Shown piece after piece: positions 1-8,253 of a stretch of 64,000 nt of DNA; the first letter of the stretch is position 1; each line of letters begins with the position of its first letter. The notes below the pieces were generated by a model that did not search any database, was not told the origin of the DNA, and was given only the letters and a program-made list of their open reading frames with translations. The stretch is from the NCBI GenBank assembly GCA_965226155.1, contig OZ245331.1, forward strand, positions 620,001-684,000, given 5' to 3'. Made by a program: the position numbers and the translations under genes. The stretch is from G965226155 sp965226155. GTDB taxonomy: Bacteria > Pseudomonadota > Gammaproteobacteria > Eutrophobiales > Eutrophobiaceae.

Positions 1-299
1 TACTGGCTCCCATATACATACAGACGGTGAATCTTTGTACCTTTATTTATGGCACAAAAAGGAACGCGATTATATTCAACAGGCTAATTTTTGTCACGGT
101 GGATATCACATATTGCAATGCAATATTGTGTTGCGTTTGTAGAATTTAGCTGCTTTTCGACACATTTTGATGATCTTTACCAAAAATAGAAGAAGTTTGT
201 ATTGGTTAAACCGACAGACCATCTCAACAAGCTGTGAATCAGTTGGGTTTTTCACCTACTGAAGGGACTAGCCCGTAAATGGGCAGTTAACACTCCTAG
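1..299. other. Left-edge region without an identified gene
   Basis: No recognisable gene lies here. An open plus-strand frame enters from the left edge and ends at a TAG at 140-142 (46 codons visible). It could be the tail of a truncated gene convergent with dgt, but the translated residues match no family I recognise. The remainder, up to the dgt stop, is AT-rich and looks non-coding. Confidence 0.4.
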
Positions 300-1427
300 T
301 TAACTTCTGCCAACAGAAAGGAGTGCGAATCTGTCTGTCATCCCTGCTATATAATCGGCGATAATCCTCGCCCTTTTTGTCCCATCATCCTCGACAATAC
401 GGTTAATGCGAAGATGTACTTCATCCGGTAGCTTCTGTTCATCATCCATAAACCTATTAAAAAGATCCCTAACCGTGTCTTTAGCCATTATAGACATTTC
501 CTCTACCCGTTCGTGGCTATAAAGATTTTTCCTTAAAAAACCTTTTAGCTCTTTATGATGTTGCTTCATCTCTCCACTTAATGATATTAACGAAGATCCG
601 GCAAGTCTAACTTGTTCGATCCCTGATAACCCTATGGCAGTAATGTTAGTTTTACTGTTCTCTACCAAGTCAACTACTACACAGTTAATCATGCGCCTTA
701 TTAGTTCACTGGTTGTCTTTTTAGTATCTAACTGAGGCCATAACTTTTTTACTATCTTGTACTGCTCACTAAATAAGGTACAACTACATAACATGTCGAT
801 ATTGAGCAATCCTGCACGCAAGCCATCGTCTATATCATGATTATTGTAAGCTATCTCATCGGCAATATTTGCAATCTGCGCCTCGAGCGAAGGTTGCTGT
901 CTATTCAAAAAACGCAGGCCAAGATCGCCAAGACTCTTTGCATTACTTAAGGAACAATGTTTGAGAATTCCTTCTCTTGATTCAAAAGTTAGATTCAGTC
1001 CTGGAAAATCTGGATATTTCTCCTCAAGAATATCTACGACACGTAGAGACTGTAAATTATGTTCAAACCCACCAAAATCTTTCATACATTTATTCAATGC
1101 ATCCTGACCAGCGTGTCCGAACGGTGTATGACCAAGATCGTGAGCGAGACAAATTGCCTCGGTAAGATCTTCGTTAAGAGAAAGCGCACGCGCCACGGTC
1201 CGTCCTATCTGTGCAACTTCAAGCGAGTGAATTAATCTGGTCCTGAACATATCACCTTCATGATTGACAAAAACCTGGGTTTTATATTCGAGACGCCGAA
1301 ATGCAGAGGAGTGGATGATCCTGTCTCTATCACGTTGATACTCACTCCTGAGTCCTGGGGAAGGTTCAGAGTAATTGCGACCTTTTGAGTTAAATTCACT
1401 GGCAACATAGTTTGCCAGCACATTCAT
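300..1427 (-). CDS. dgt: dGTPase-family HD-domain triphosphohydrolase
   Basis: This 375-residue protein belongs to the dGTP triphosphohydrolase family (short, dgt2-like form), which converts dNTPs to deoxynucleosides plus tripolyphosphate in the cytoplasm. The HD metal site is visible in order: a His in RLIHSLEVAQ near residue 67, the His-Asp pair in LAHDLGHTPFGHAG near residue 95, and a later Asp in NNHDIDDGL. An N-terminal Arg/Tyr-rich segment (SEYQRDRDRIIHSSAFRRLE) is also typical. The ATG at 1427 begins two bases after the aroB stop, so the gene is probably the last member of an aroK-aroB-dgt transcript. Family membership is secure; the exact nucleotide preference is inferred. Confidence 0.93.
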   Translation of the reverse strand: MNVLANYVASEFNSKGRNYSEPSPGLRSEYQRDRDRIIHSSAFRRLEYKTQVFVNHEGDMFRTRLIHSLEVAQIGRTVARALSLNEDLTEAICLAHDLGHTPFGHAGQDALNKCMKDFGGFEHNLQSLRVVDILEEKYPDFPGLNLTFESREGILKHCSLSNAKSLGDLGLRFLNRQQPSLEAQIANIADEIAYNNHDIDDGLRAGLLNIDMLCSCTLFSEQYKIVKKLWPQLDTKKTTSELIRRMINCVVVDLVENSKTNITAIGLSGIEQVRLAGSSLISLSGEMKQHHKELKGFLRKNLYSHERVEEMSIMAKDTVRDLFNRFMDDEQKLPDEVHLRINRIVEDDGTKRARIIADYIAGMTDRFALLSVGRS

Positions 1428-1429
1428 TA

Positions 1430-2515
1430 CTAGGTCATACCGTAAAAATGTTCTAACGTGTTATTCAATACTTGTTCATTAAAATCACTCGTAATTACCG
1501 CACTCCCAATATTTTTCAGCAGGATTAACTTAAGATTACCATCGCTCACTTTCTTATCAATCGACATTAACTCTCTCATATTAAAATTCTTACATTCAGC
1601 CACCAGTTTAATAGGCAAACCTGCTCTTTTTATCAAGGTAATAGTACGTTCAAAATCTGACTCAGATAGCCATCCCATCTTTAGTGACATATATGCCGCC
1701 ATTATCATCCCCATACCCACAGCCTCTCCATGCAGCCATGTTTGGTAATTGAGTCCGGTCTCAATTGCATGTCCAAAAGTATGGCCTAAGTTTAGAATTG
1801 CACGAATACCGTTTTCTTTCTCATCCTCTGATACCACGGCAGCCTTGTTCAAGCATGACTTTTCTATCGCGTATACAAGCTCAGATGAATTCTTCATCAA
1901 AAGTTTATCAATATTAGACTCAAGCCATTCAAAGAAATCCTTGTCTCGAATCAGACCATATTTAATAACCTCTGCCATTCCGGCACTGAATTCACGCTCA
2001 GGCAGATTTGCTAGAACACTAACGTCAGATATAACCCCAATTGGTTGATGAAATGCGCCAATCATGTTTTTCCCTAGCTTATGATTTACTGCTGTTTTTC
2101 CACCAACAGAAGAATCTACTTGGGCAAGCAAAGTTGTCGGTACCTGAATAAAATTAATACCACGCTGAAAGCAAGCCGCTGCAAATCCCGTCAGGTCACC
2201 TACCACTCCACCACCAAATGCAATTAGGCAATCTGACCTGCTGATTTTGTTAGACAACATTGCTGTGATGACAGAATTCAGTGTATCCAGATTTTTATAA
2301 ACTTCACCAGCCGGAATAACATGTATGAATACTTGAAAGCCCTCAAGTGAATGGAGTAAATCTGCTAGATATAATTTTTCTATGTTGGTGTCAGTCACTA
2401 TCATCAATTTGGATGAGCCCATCATTTTTTCATATAGCTCTGTTGACGAGAAAAGTCCTTCGCCGATAAAAATCGGATAACTTCTTGCGCCGAGTTTGAC
2501 TGTTAATTCACGCAT
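1430..2515 (-). CDS. aroB: 3-dehydroquinate synthase
   Basis: AroB makes 3-dehydroquinate from DAHP, the second step of the shikimate pathway, using NAD and a divalent metal. At 361 residues it has the usual length. The diagnostic glycine-rich NAD segment GGGVVGDLTGFAA is present near residue 100, followed by the substrate-site segment QVPTTLLAQVDSSVGGKT and the metal-binding His motif LNLGHTFGHAIE near residue 240. The ATG at 2515 lies inside the 3' end of aroK (13-base overlap), which implies translational coupling. aroK-aroB downstream of pilQ is a classic gammaproteobacterial arrangement. The gene is intact although the adjoining pilus genes are not. Confidence 0.97.
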   Translation of the reverse strand: MRELTVKLGARSYPIFIGEGLFSSTELYEKMMGSSKLMIVTDTNIEKLYLADLLHSLEGFQVFIHVIPAGEVYKNLDTLNSVITAMLSNKISRSDCLIAFGGGVVGDLTGFAAACFQRGINFIQVPTTLLAQVDSSVGGKTAVNHKLGKNMIGAFHQPIGVISDVSVLANLPEREFSAGMAEVIKYGLIRDKDFFEWLESNIDKLLMKNSSELVYAIEKSCLNKAAVVSEDEKENGIRAILNLGHTFGHAIETGLNYQTWLHGEAVGMGMIMAAYMSLKMGWLSESDFERTITLIKRAGLPIKLVAECKNFNMRELMSIDKKVSDGNLKLILLKNIGSAVITSDFNEQVLNNTLEHFYGMT

Positions 2516-3054
2516 TCTGTATTAATAAAATGGGTTATTTTATCTATAATTTTTTTTATGGATAACTTGTCAGTTTCAACAACTAAGTCTGCTGTTTGCC
2601 TGTAAAGTGGTTCACGCGTTACAAGCAATGACTTTAATTTTCCAAGCCTATCATCAGTTTCCAAAAGTGGTCGATTATGGTCATTGGATATACGTTGCAT
2701 GATTAACTCTGGGGATGCATATAAATAGACCACGACTCCGCGTTGCGACAAATACGTCCTATTTTCTTCAGTCAGTACAGCACCACCACCGGTAGCAAGA
2801 ACAATTCCGTGTTGTTGCGTTATTTCTTCAATAAGACGATATTCCCTATCACGAAATCCCTTTTCTCCTTCAATATCAAAAATTAATTTTACAGTGGCAC
2901 CTGTCCTTCTTTCTAACTCAGTATCCGAATCTAGAAACTGTTTTCCAGTTTGATTCGCAAGTTTCTTCCCAATAGTCGTTTTACCCACACCCATAGGACC
3001 AATCAAGAATATATTATCGGATTTTGGCACTTGGTTTGTGATTATTATTGGCAC
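2503..3054 (-). CDS. aroK: Shikimate kinase
   Basis: AroK phosphorylates shikimate at the 3-hydroxyl using ATP (fifth shikimate-pathway step). The 183-residue protein has the Walker A loop GPMGVGKTT near residue 19, the shikimate-binding DSD and GFRDRE motifs, the GGG segment ATGGGAV, and the lid segment NRPLL. The frame begins with GTG at 3054; an ATG four bases upstream is in another frame, so GTG is preferred. It overlaps aroB by 13 bases. A minus-strand terminator-like hairpin lies upstream, between this gene and pilQ, so aroK may have its own promoter in 3055-3116. Confidence 0.96.
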   Translation of the reverse strand: MPIIITNQVPKSDNIFLIGPMGVGKTTIGKKLANQTGKQFLDSDTELERRTGATVKLIFDIEGEKGFRDREYRLIEEITQQHGIVLATGGGAVLTEENRTYLSQRGVVVYLYASPELIMQRISNDHNRPLLETDDRLGKLKSLLVTREPLYRQTADLVVETDKLSIKKIIDKITHFINTECVN

Positions 3055-3116
3055 GCATTGAAGGGTTCATATATTTGCTAGATATAGTAAGCAATATATG
3101 TTTATGAAATCAATAA

Positions 3117-3144
3117 AAGATGCAACCGTCACCGGTTGCATCTT
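3117..3144 (-). terminator. Rho-independent terminator after pilQ
   Basis: Two perfect 12-base arms (3117-3128 and 3133-3144) pair around a 4-base loop. On the minus strand the hairpin is followed by TTTTATTG, so it fits an intrinsic terminator for the pil operon, placed 28 bases past the pilQ stop and ahead of aroK. Confidence 0.75.
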
Positions 3145-3171
3145 ATCCAAAACTGGGAAATTGTATGTTTG

Positions 3172-5271
3172 TTAGAGAGTTAGTTCTTCTCTTACTATTT
3201 TCGGCGTCACAAATATCAACAATTCACTCCTGGATTTTTCAATCCTATTCTTCTTGAACATAAAACCCAGAAAGGGAAGGTCGCCAAAAAATGGGACACG
3301 GTCCATTGAGTCCCGATCAACTTGGTTATAGATTCCTCCAAGCACCACCGTTTCGCCATCGTCAACTAATACTTGTGTCGTCACAGAACGGGTATTAATG
3401 GGAGGAACACCTAAAACATCTGGTGAACCCCTGGCATCTTGAGTTGACATTCAGATCGAGTAGAATTTTGTTGTCGGGTGTAATCTGCGGGGTAACTCTA
3501 AGTGCCAATACTGCCTTTTTAAAGGAAACAGATGTTGCACCACTGGACGTTGCCTGCTGGAAAGGAATTTCCACGCCCGCTTCTATGATCGCCTCAGTCT
3601 GGTTGGATGTTATCACTTTTGGGCTGGCGATATCTTCCCCTCTGCCTTCTGCAAGCAATGCGGACAGTTCGAGTTGTAGTAGATAAGACCCAATTCTGCC
3701 AACTGCTATGCCCAAGGCTGATGTCGCACCAGGTACAGGTAAATTAACCAGTAAGTTCTCATTAGTCCCGCTGTTGAATGATGTTGTCCCACCAAAATCA
3801 GTTATACCAGGCAATCCACCTCCAATTGTTGCGAGAAATGGATCATCATCAATCTCCGTTCTGCTGTAACCAAATCTAACACCCAGATCCCGAGTAAAAC
3901 TCTCATCGGCGTTAACGATGCGTGATTCGATCATGACCTGCCTGATCGGAATGTCCAGTTTCGCTATCATAGCCCTAATTGCTTCAAGACTAGTTGCAAC
4001 ATCCTGGATAATTAGCGTATTTGTTCGTTCATCGATAGATACGTTACCCCGATCAGACAAGAGATTGCTATCCGCGGTCTGAATCAGACTGGAAAGGTCA
4101 GCTACTTTGGCATAATTAATTTGCAGAAACTCGGTTCGTAAAGGAGCCAATTCTTCGACTTGCTTAATCGATTCCAGCTCGAGTCTTTCCTGGGCCGCTA
4201 TCTCTGCTTGGGGACCAACCATCATGACGTTCCCCGCCTCACGCATTGCTAAACCCTTTGATCTTAAGATGATATCCAGCGCCTGATCCCAGGGGACATT
4301 CTTAAGTCTTAGAGTGACACTCCCACCTACAGAATCACTGGCGACTAAGTTCTTACCAGTAAAATCGGCGATTAATTGAAGTACAGCTCGTATCTCGATG
4401 TCCTGGAAATTCAATGATAATCTTTCTCCAGTAAACCCGAATTTTTCTCTCTGCAATGCTTCTTGTTCTTCAAGAGATAACGGAGTAAGTTCAAGTGTAA
4501 AAATATTGTCCGATTGGTATGCTAGATGGTCGTATTGATCCGTGACAGTAGTTATATCATACGCGCACCATTAGCACTGGCAGAGGTATCAATTTCCTTT
4601 ACTGGGGTTGCAAAATCAATAACGTCCAATCGTCTATCAAGTTCTGCCGGAAGCGAAACGGAAATAAAATCTATAACGAGTTGCCCTCCTTCTTGGCCGA
4701 GATTTACCCCAACAGAGGGATCTGACAATGTCACTATTATCCGACCTTCACCATCATCTCCCCTTCTAAAATCTATATCTGTGATTGAATGTACACCTCC
4801 GAATTGTGCATTACTAAATACGCTACTTGAAGCAGTGGGCGCAACAGTTGGTGCACCTTGGCCAAGGGTAAGTAATACAGTATCGCCTTGCATATTTATA
4901 TCATAGGCAACGGAACGAACCAGATTTACGACAACTCTCGATCTACCCGCGGCCTCTACCGCTGTTAGACTGTGTGCCATACCTATACCAATAGTCTTGC
5001 TTGCGTCATCCAGATTCAAACCAACACCAGGTAAATCAATAGCAATGCGTGCTGGATTATCGATAGTAAAATTAACGGGTTCATCAGATAACGATTCTGA
5101 AAACTTCAGCTGTATCTGGACACGATCACCAGGAAGAGATCAAAAGCTTACGTCGTCCAACGTAACCGCCATAACAGCGGATTGAAAGAAAATACCTATA
5201 ATCAGAGTACCAGTCACAACCAGAATGTTATTAAATAAGCCCTGACCTACCATGTATTCAATCTTACTCAT
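3172..5271 (-). pseudogene. pilQ: Type IV pilus secretin PilQ, broken by one stop and two frameshifts
   Basis: PilQ forms the outer-membrane secretin ring through which type IV pili emerge. Read piecewise, the whole family architecture is here: signal/transmembrane segment (codons 14-35), AMIN domains, STN/N1 domains, secretin core and a C-terminal end at TPKIVREEL. From the ATG at 5271 the frame hits an in-frame TGA at 5140-5142 (codon 44), where the text otherwise runs on as VSF-stop-SLPGDRVQIQ. A one-base loss near 4552-4560 follows the ANGARM segment. A one-base gain near 3440-3447 sits at DLNVN/QDARGS, where dropping one T restores the frame. A single intact chain would be about 699 residues, normal for PilQ. 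With three lesions a full-length secretin is unlikely. Sequencing error could explain an indel but not easily the stop. Confidence 0.9.
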
Positions 5272-5293
5272 GTTTTTATACCCCAATAGACTA

Positions 5294-5848
5294 TTATTCA
5301 ACTAATGCGAGTGCCGCTTGACGTTCTTCCCAACGACCATCGCTATTCCTAACAATTTCGCGAAGCTCAATATGATCTTCAAAAATATTTACAATCTTGC
5401 CTATATTTCTCCCAGCATAATTCCCTACCTTTACCCGGTGTACTACACCATCAGGATCTTAGATTACTCCCCAGTTTTCATTACTGTCATCCATTGTCCC
5501 TACCAACCTCAAGCTATCTAACTCATATTGTTCCAGCTCTTCCTTGTTACGGTTTTCTATCTCCATTCTCATATAGTCCGGTATTACATCTGCAATCTGA
5601 TTATTTTTTGCTGCCCTTTGCTGATAGAATAATTCGAACGGATCGGATTTGCCTTCCTCAGAGCCTCTGTAGGCATAGGCCTCATATGCTTTGATTTCCG
5701 GCACTGGCTCTATCCTCCCACCAGGTCTAGAGTTTTTTTCCTGAACCCATTGGTCTAGATCGGTAATATCACGAGACACACAACCAACTGCACTCAGAGT
5801 AGCAACAGCCAATGCCAAATATTTGATATTCATTAAAAACACCTTCAT
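5294..5848 (-). pseudogene. pilP: Pilus alignment lipoprotein PilP with an in-frame stop
   Basis: PilP is the inner-membrane lipoprotein that links PilN/PilO to the secretin. The likely start is the ATG at 5848, seven bases after the pilO stop, giving a lipoprotein signal that ends in LSAVGC. The frame stops at TAA 5459-5461 after ENWGVI, then continues in the same frame as DPDGVVHRVKVGNYAGRN and on to a stop at 5294-5296. The second part contains the conserved PilP C-terminal segment, so the stop truncates a normal 184-codon gene by about 55 codons. One C-to-T change (CAA to TAA) is the simplest cause. The lost part is the secretin-binding beta domain, so function is probably impaired. Confidence 0.88.
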
Positions 5849-5852
5849 GACC

Positions 5853-6440
5853 TTAGGAATCCTCCTCAACTGCACGGTAAGTCTTTGCAGTTGCAGTCAT
5901 TGACAGTATTCCGCCCTTGCCGCTTGAAATAACAATATCATGTGTTGTAACAATCCGTGGCAATTGTGCTATGCCGCTAATAAATTCTCCAAATTGATGA
6001 TATGACCCATTCATTTTAAGACTGATAGCTAATTCAGAATAAAATTCCGACGGTCTCTCCTTCTGGGGCTTGAATAGGTCAAATTCCAGTCCAGCGGATA
6101 AACCCGTCTGAGAGATATCGACAATCAGACCTGCGACTTCTGTTTTATTGGGTAATTGGCGAAGCATATCCCCGAATGACGCTTCCATTTCTCTCATCTG
6201 TTCTTTCAGAGCTGCTAGGTTCGCTGCCTTCTTTTGCCTGTTAGCAAAAATTCTTTTTTGCTCCTCTTCTTTGGCGATTACAACTTCCAATTCCACCCGC
6301 TGTTTACTGAGATCGAGATACCATCCCGCAATTATCAGGTCAACAAATACAACACCACACAATATCAACTGAATAGGTATGGGCCAGAGACCTGGATTAT
6401 TAGGATCAAGGTTTTTAATATCGTCCATATTAAATTTCAT
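5853..6440 (-). CDS. pilO: Type IV pilus inner-membrane protein PilO
   Basis: PilO partners with PilN in the inner-membrane alignment complex of type IV pili. The intact 195-residue protein has a short cytoplasmic N-terminus, one transmembrane helix (about residues 22-42), a charged coiled-coil region (about residues 50-95) and a periplasmic ferredoxin-like domain. The ATG overlaps the pilN stop (ATGA) and the stop lies just ahead of the pilP start, the usual tight pil operon spacing. With pilN, pilP and pilQ damaged it is probably no longer part of a working machine, but the frame is still open. Confidence 0.9.
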   Translation of the reverse strand: MKFNMDDIKNLDPNNPGLWPIPIQLILCGVVFVDLIIAGWYLDLSKQRVELEVVIAKEEEQKRIFANRQKKAANLAALKEQMREMEASFGDMLRQLPNKTEVAGLIVDISQTGLSAGLEFDLFKPQKERPSEFYSELAISLKMNGSYHQFGEFISGIAQLPRIVTTHDIVISSGKGGILSMTATAKTYRAVEEDS

Positions 6441-7003
6441 GCGCTTTCATCTCCTTCAGACTTTGGGATGACCTGGCTGAAACGCAAGGTAAAATTACTA
6501 ATCCGATTACCTTTCTCATTTTTAGCCTGGATAATATCTAGTTGTGGATTTGCTAACCATGCAGACTCTTCAAGATTTCGCATGAACGAAGACACACGTG
6601 CATTAGACTGAGCAACGCCGTTGATTGTTATTAATTGTCCTTTCTGAGATAGCTTAGTGACACTTACTCCCTCAGGCAGGCTGTCTATCAGTTCATCAAA
6701 AAAACGAACGATTAAAGGACGATTGCCCTGTAGCCGTTCAATGGCGCGCATCCGGTCAAGCAAGCGCTGTTTCTCTTTCTCGAGGTTGTTTATTTCCCTT
6801 ATCTTTTTATCGAGAACCGCGATTTGGTCTTCCATGAATTTATTTCTACCCTGCTGGGCGTCGATCAACTGAATATTATAAAAATGGATGATCCCGACAA
6901 TAATTGCTGAAAACACGGCGAATGAACCAAGCAACGCGAAAAATTCTTGCGTTTACTGCTTTTTCTGCTCTTCACGCCATGGTAGTAAATTAATTCTTGC
7001 CAT
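6437..7003 (-). pseudogene. pilN: Type IV pilus protein PilN with an early in-frame stop
   Basis: PilN anchors cytoplasmic PilM to the pilus alignment complex through its N-terminal peptide. From the ATG at 7003 (overlapping the pilM stop as TAATG) the text reads MARINLLPWREEQKKQ, then TAA at 6953-6955 (codon 17), then continues in the same frame as TQEFFALLGSFAVF to the normal C-terminus. The N-terminal peptide is the canonical PilM-binding motif, so the start is certain and the stop is internal. CAA to TAA is the simplest cause. A TTG at 6934 could restart translation, but that product would lack the PilM-binding peptide. The full frame would be 188 codons. Confidence 0.9.
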
Positions 7004-8064
7004 TAGTCGAAGCTCCTCAGAGCGAGACCACATGAGATCAATAAGGACGGGGCATCATTGCTTAGCGTATTGGCAGGTACTTTGGATGATACCGGCATGT
7101 TTGCAAAAGGATTTGCCTTGATTGTCGGTATACCAATTTTAGATTCTATCAATTCTGCGACACCCTCAATTGAGGCACACCCTCCTGCCAAAATCAAATG
7201 ATCGATAGCTGTAATCTGACTCGATGAGAAGAAAAACTGCTGAGCCCGACTGATCTGCTGAGCCATGTTATCCTTGAATGGCTCCAAGACTTCTGAGACA
7301 TAATTTTCTGGTAAACCACCCTGTTTTTTTGCCAAACCTGCTTCTTCATAGGATAGTCCATATCTACGCTGTATCTCTTCTGTAAGTTGTGCGCCGCCGA
7401 ATTGTTGTTCCCTTGAATAAACGATATTAAGATTCTCAAGTACTGTAAATGTAGTTGCTTGAGAACCGATATCTGCAACAGCGATAATTTTACCCTCAGC
7501 CCCACCAAGTTGCTCCTTAGCAATAAGCTTGATCGTGTTTTCCAGCGCAAATGCCTCAATATCGACGGCCTTAGCAGTTAATCCGCCAAGCTCCAGTGCA
7601 CCCACGACATTATCGACTATATCAACACGTGAAGCGGCCAATAATACATCTACTTGATCCGGATTATTTTGATTTGGGCCCAAGACTTCAAAATCCATAG
7701 CGACTTCTTCCAGCGGGAAAGGAATATATTGATCGGCTTCTACCTGAATCTGGTTCTCCATATCTCCATCACTCAATCCTGCTGGCATTTCGATAATCTT
7801 GGTTATGACTGAAGAGCCCGATACCGATGTTGCTGCATCTTTTATTTTCGAACCCGATTTTTTCGCGGCTCTCGCTATTGCCTCACCTACAGCGTCTATA
7901 TCCGATATATTTTTATCTACGACTGAATTTGGAGGAACAGCGTCAACAGCATAACTTTCCACACGAAAACTGTCGCCGCTACGGCTAAGCTCAAGCACTT
8001 TTATAGCAGTTGCGGTAATATCAACTCCTAGAAGTGGCAATGACTTTTCCTTAAATAGAAACAC
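7003..8064 (-). CDS. pilM: Type IV pilus assembly ATPase-like protein PilM
   Basis: PilM is an actin-like cytoplasmic protein that binds nucleotide and the PilN N-terminus. The intact 353-residue protein shows the actin-fold phosphate loops LLGVDITATAIKVLEL near residue 12 and VADIGSQATTFTVLE near residue 198, plus the late LILAGGCASIEG segment. Translation starts at GTG 8064. The gene is first in the pilMNOPQ order and diverges from mrcA, as is standard in gammaproteobacteria. It has no visible lesion, unlike its downstream partners. Confidence 0.93.
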   Translation of the reverse strand: MFLFKEKSLPLLGVDITATAIKVLELSRSGDSFRVESYAVDAVPPNSVVDKNISDIDAVGEAIARAAKKSGSKIKDAATSVSGSSVITKIIEMPAGLSDGDMENQIQVEADQYIPFPLEEVAMDFEVLGPNQNNPDQVDVLLAASRVDIVDNVVGALELGGLTAKAVDIEAFALENTIKLIAKEQLGGAEGKIIAVADIGSQATTFTVLENLNIVYSREQQFGGAQLTEEIQRRYGLSYEEAGLAKKQGGLPENYVSEVLEPFKDNMAQQISRAQQFFFSSSQITAIDHLILAGGCASIEGVAELIESKIGIPTIKANPFANMPVSSKVPANTLSNDAPSLLISCGLALRSFD

Positions 8065-8253
8065 AATTTTTTCCTTTTATTATCATGAGTTATCTCTATT
8101 TCATAGTATATAACATTAACTTCTCACGGCAACCATAGTCGACAAAAAATTAAAAAACAAACCCTTTTTTGAGAATATTGAAATTATGTCTCGAAAAAAC
8201 AATTATTCAGACAATATCGTATATATAGTTGTTTTTAATTTAAACTACACAAT
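8065..8253. promoter_or_regulatory. Divergent promoter region between pilM and mrcA
   Basis: This 189-base AT-rich spacer separates the divergent pilM and mrcA starts and must hold promoters for both. No unambiguous operator is visible. Several A/T runs make any single -10 assignment unreliable. Confidence 0.5.

Noticed and set aside
2..142. C-terminal end of a gene entering from the left edge
   Set aside because: Only 46 codons are visible and they match no family I know, so I describe the stretch but do not call a gene.
5140..5142. In-frame TGA of pilQ as a selenocysteine codon, since selABCD is present
   Set aside because: PilQ is not a redox protein, the position aligns with ordinary residues in the family, no convincing SECIS hairpin follows, and the gene has two further frameshifts.
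5459..6955. TAA reassigned to Gln, which would rescue pilN and pilP
   Set aside because: Many intact genes here, such as argS, aroK and pilM, end at TAA at the expected family length, so TAA is a stop in this genome.
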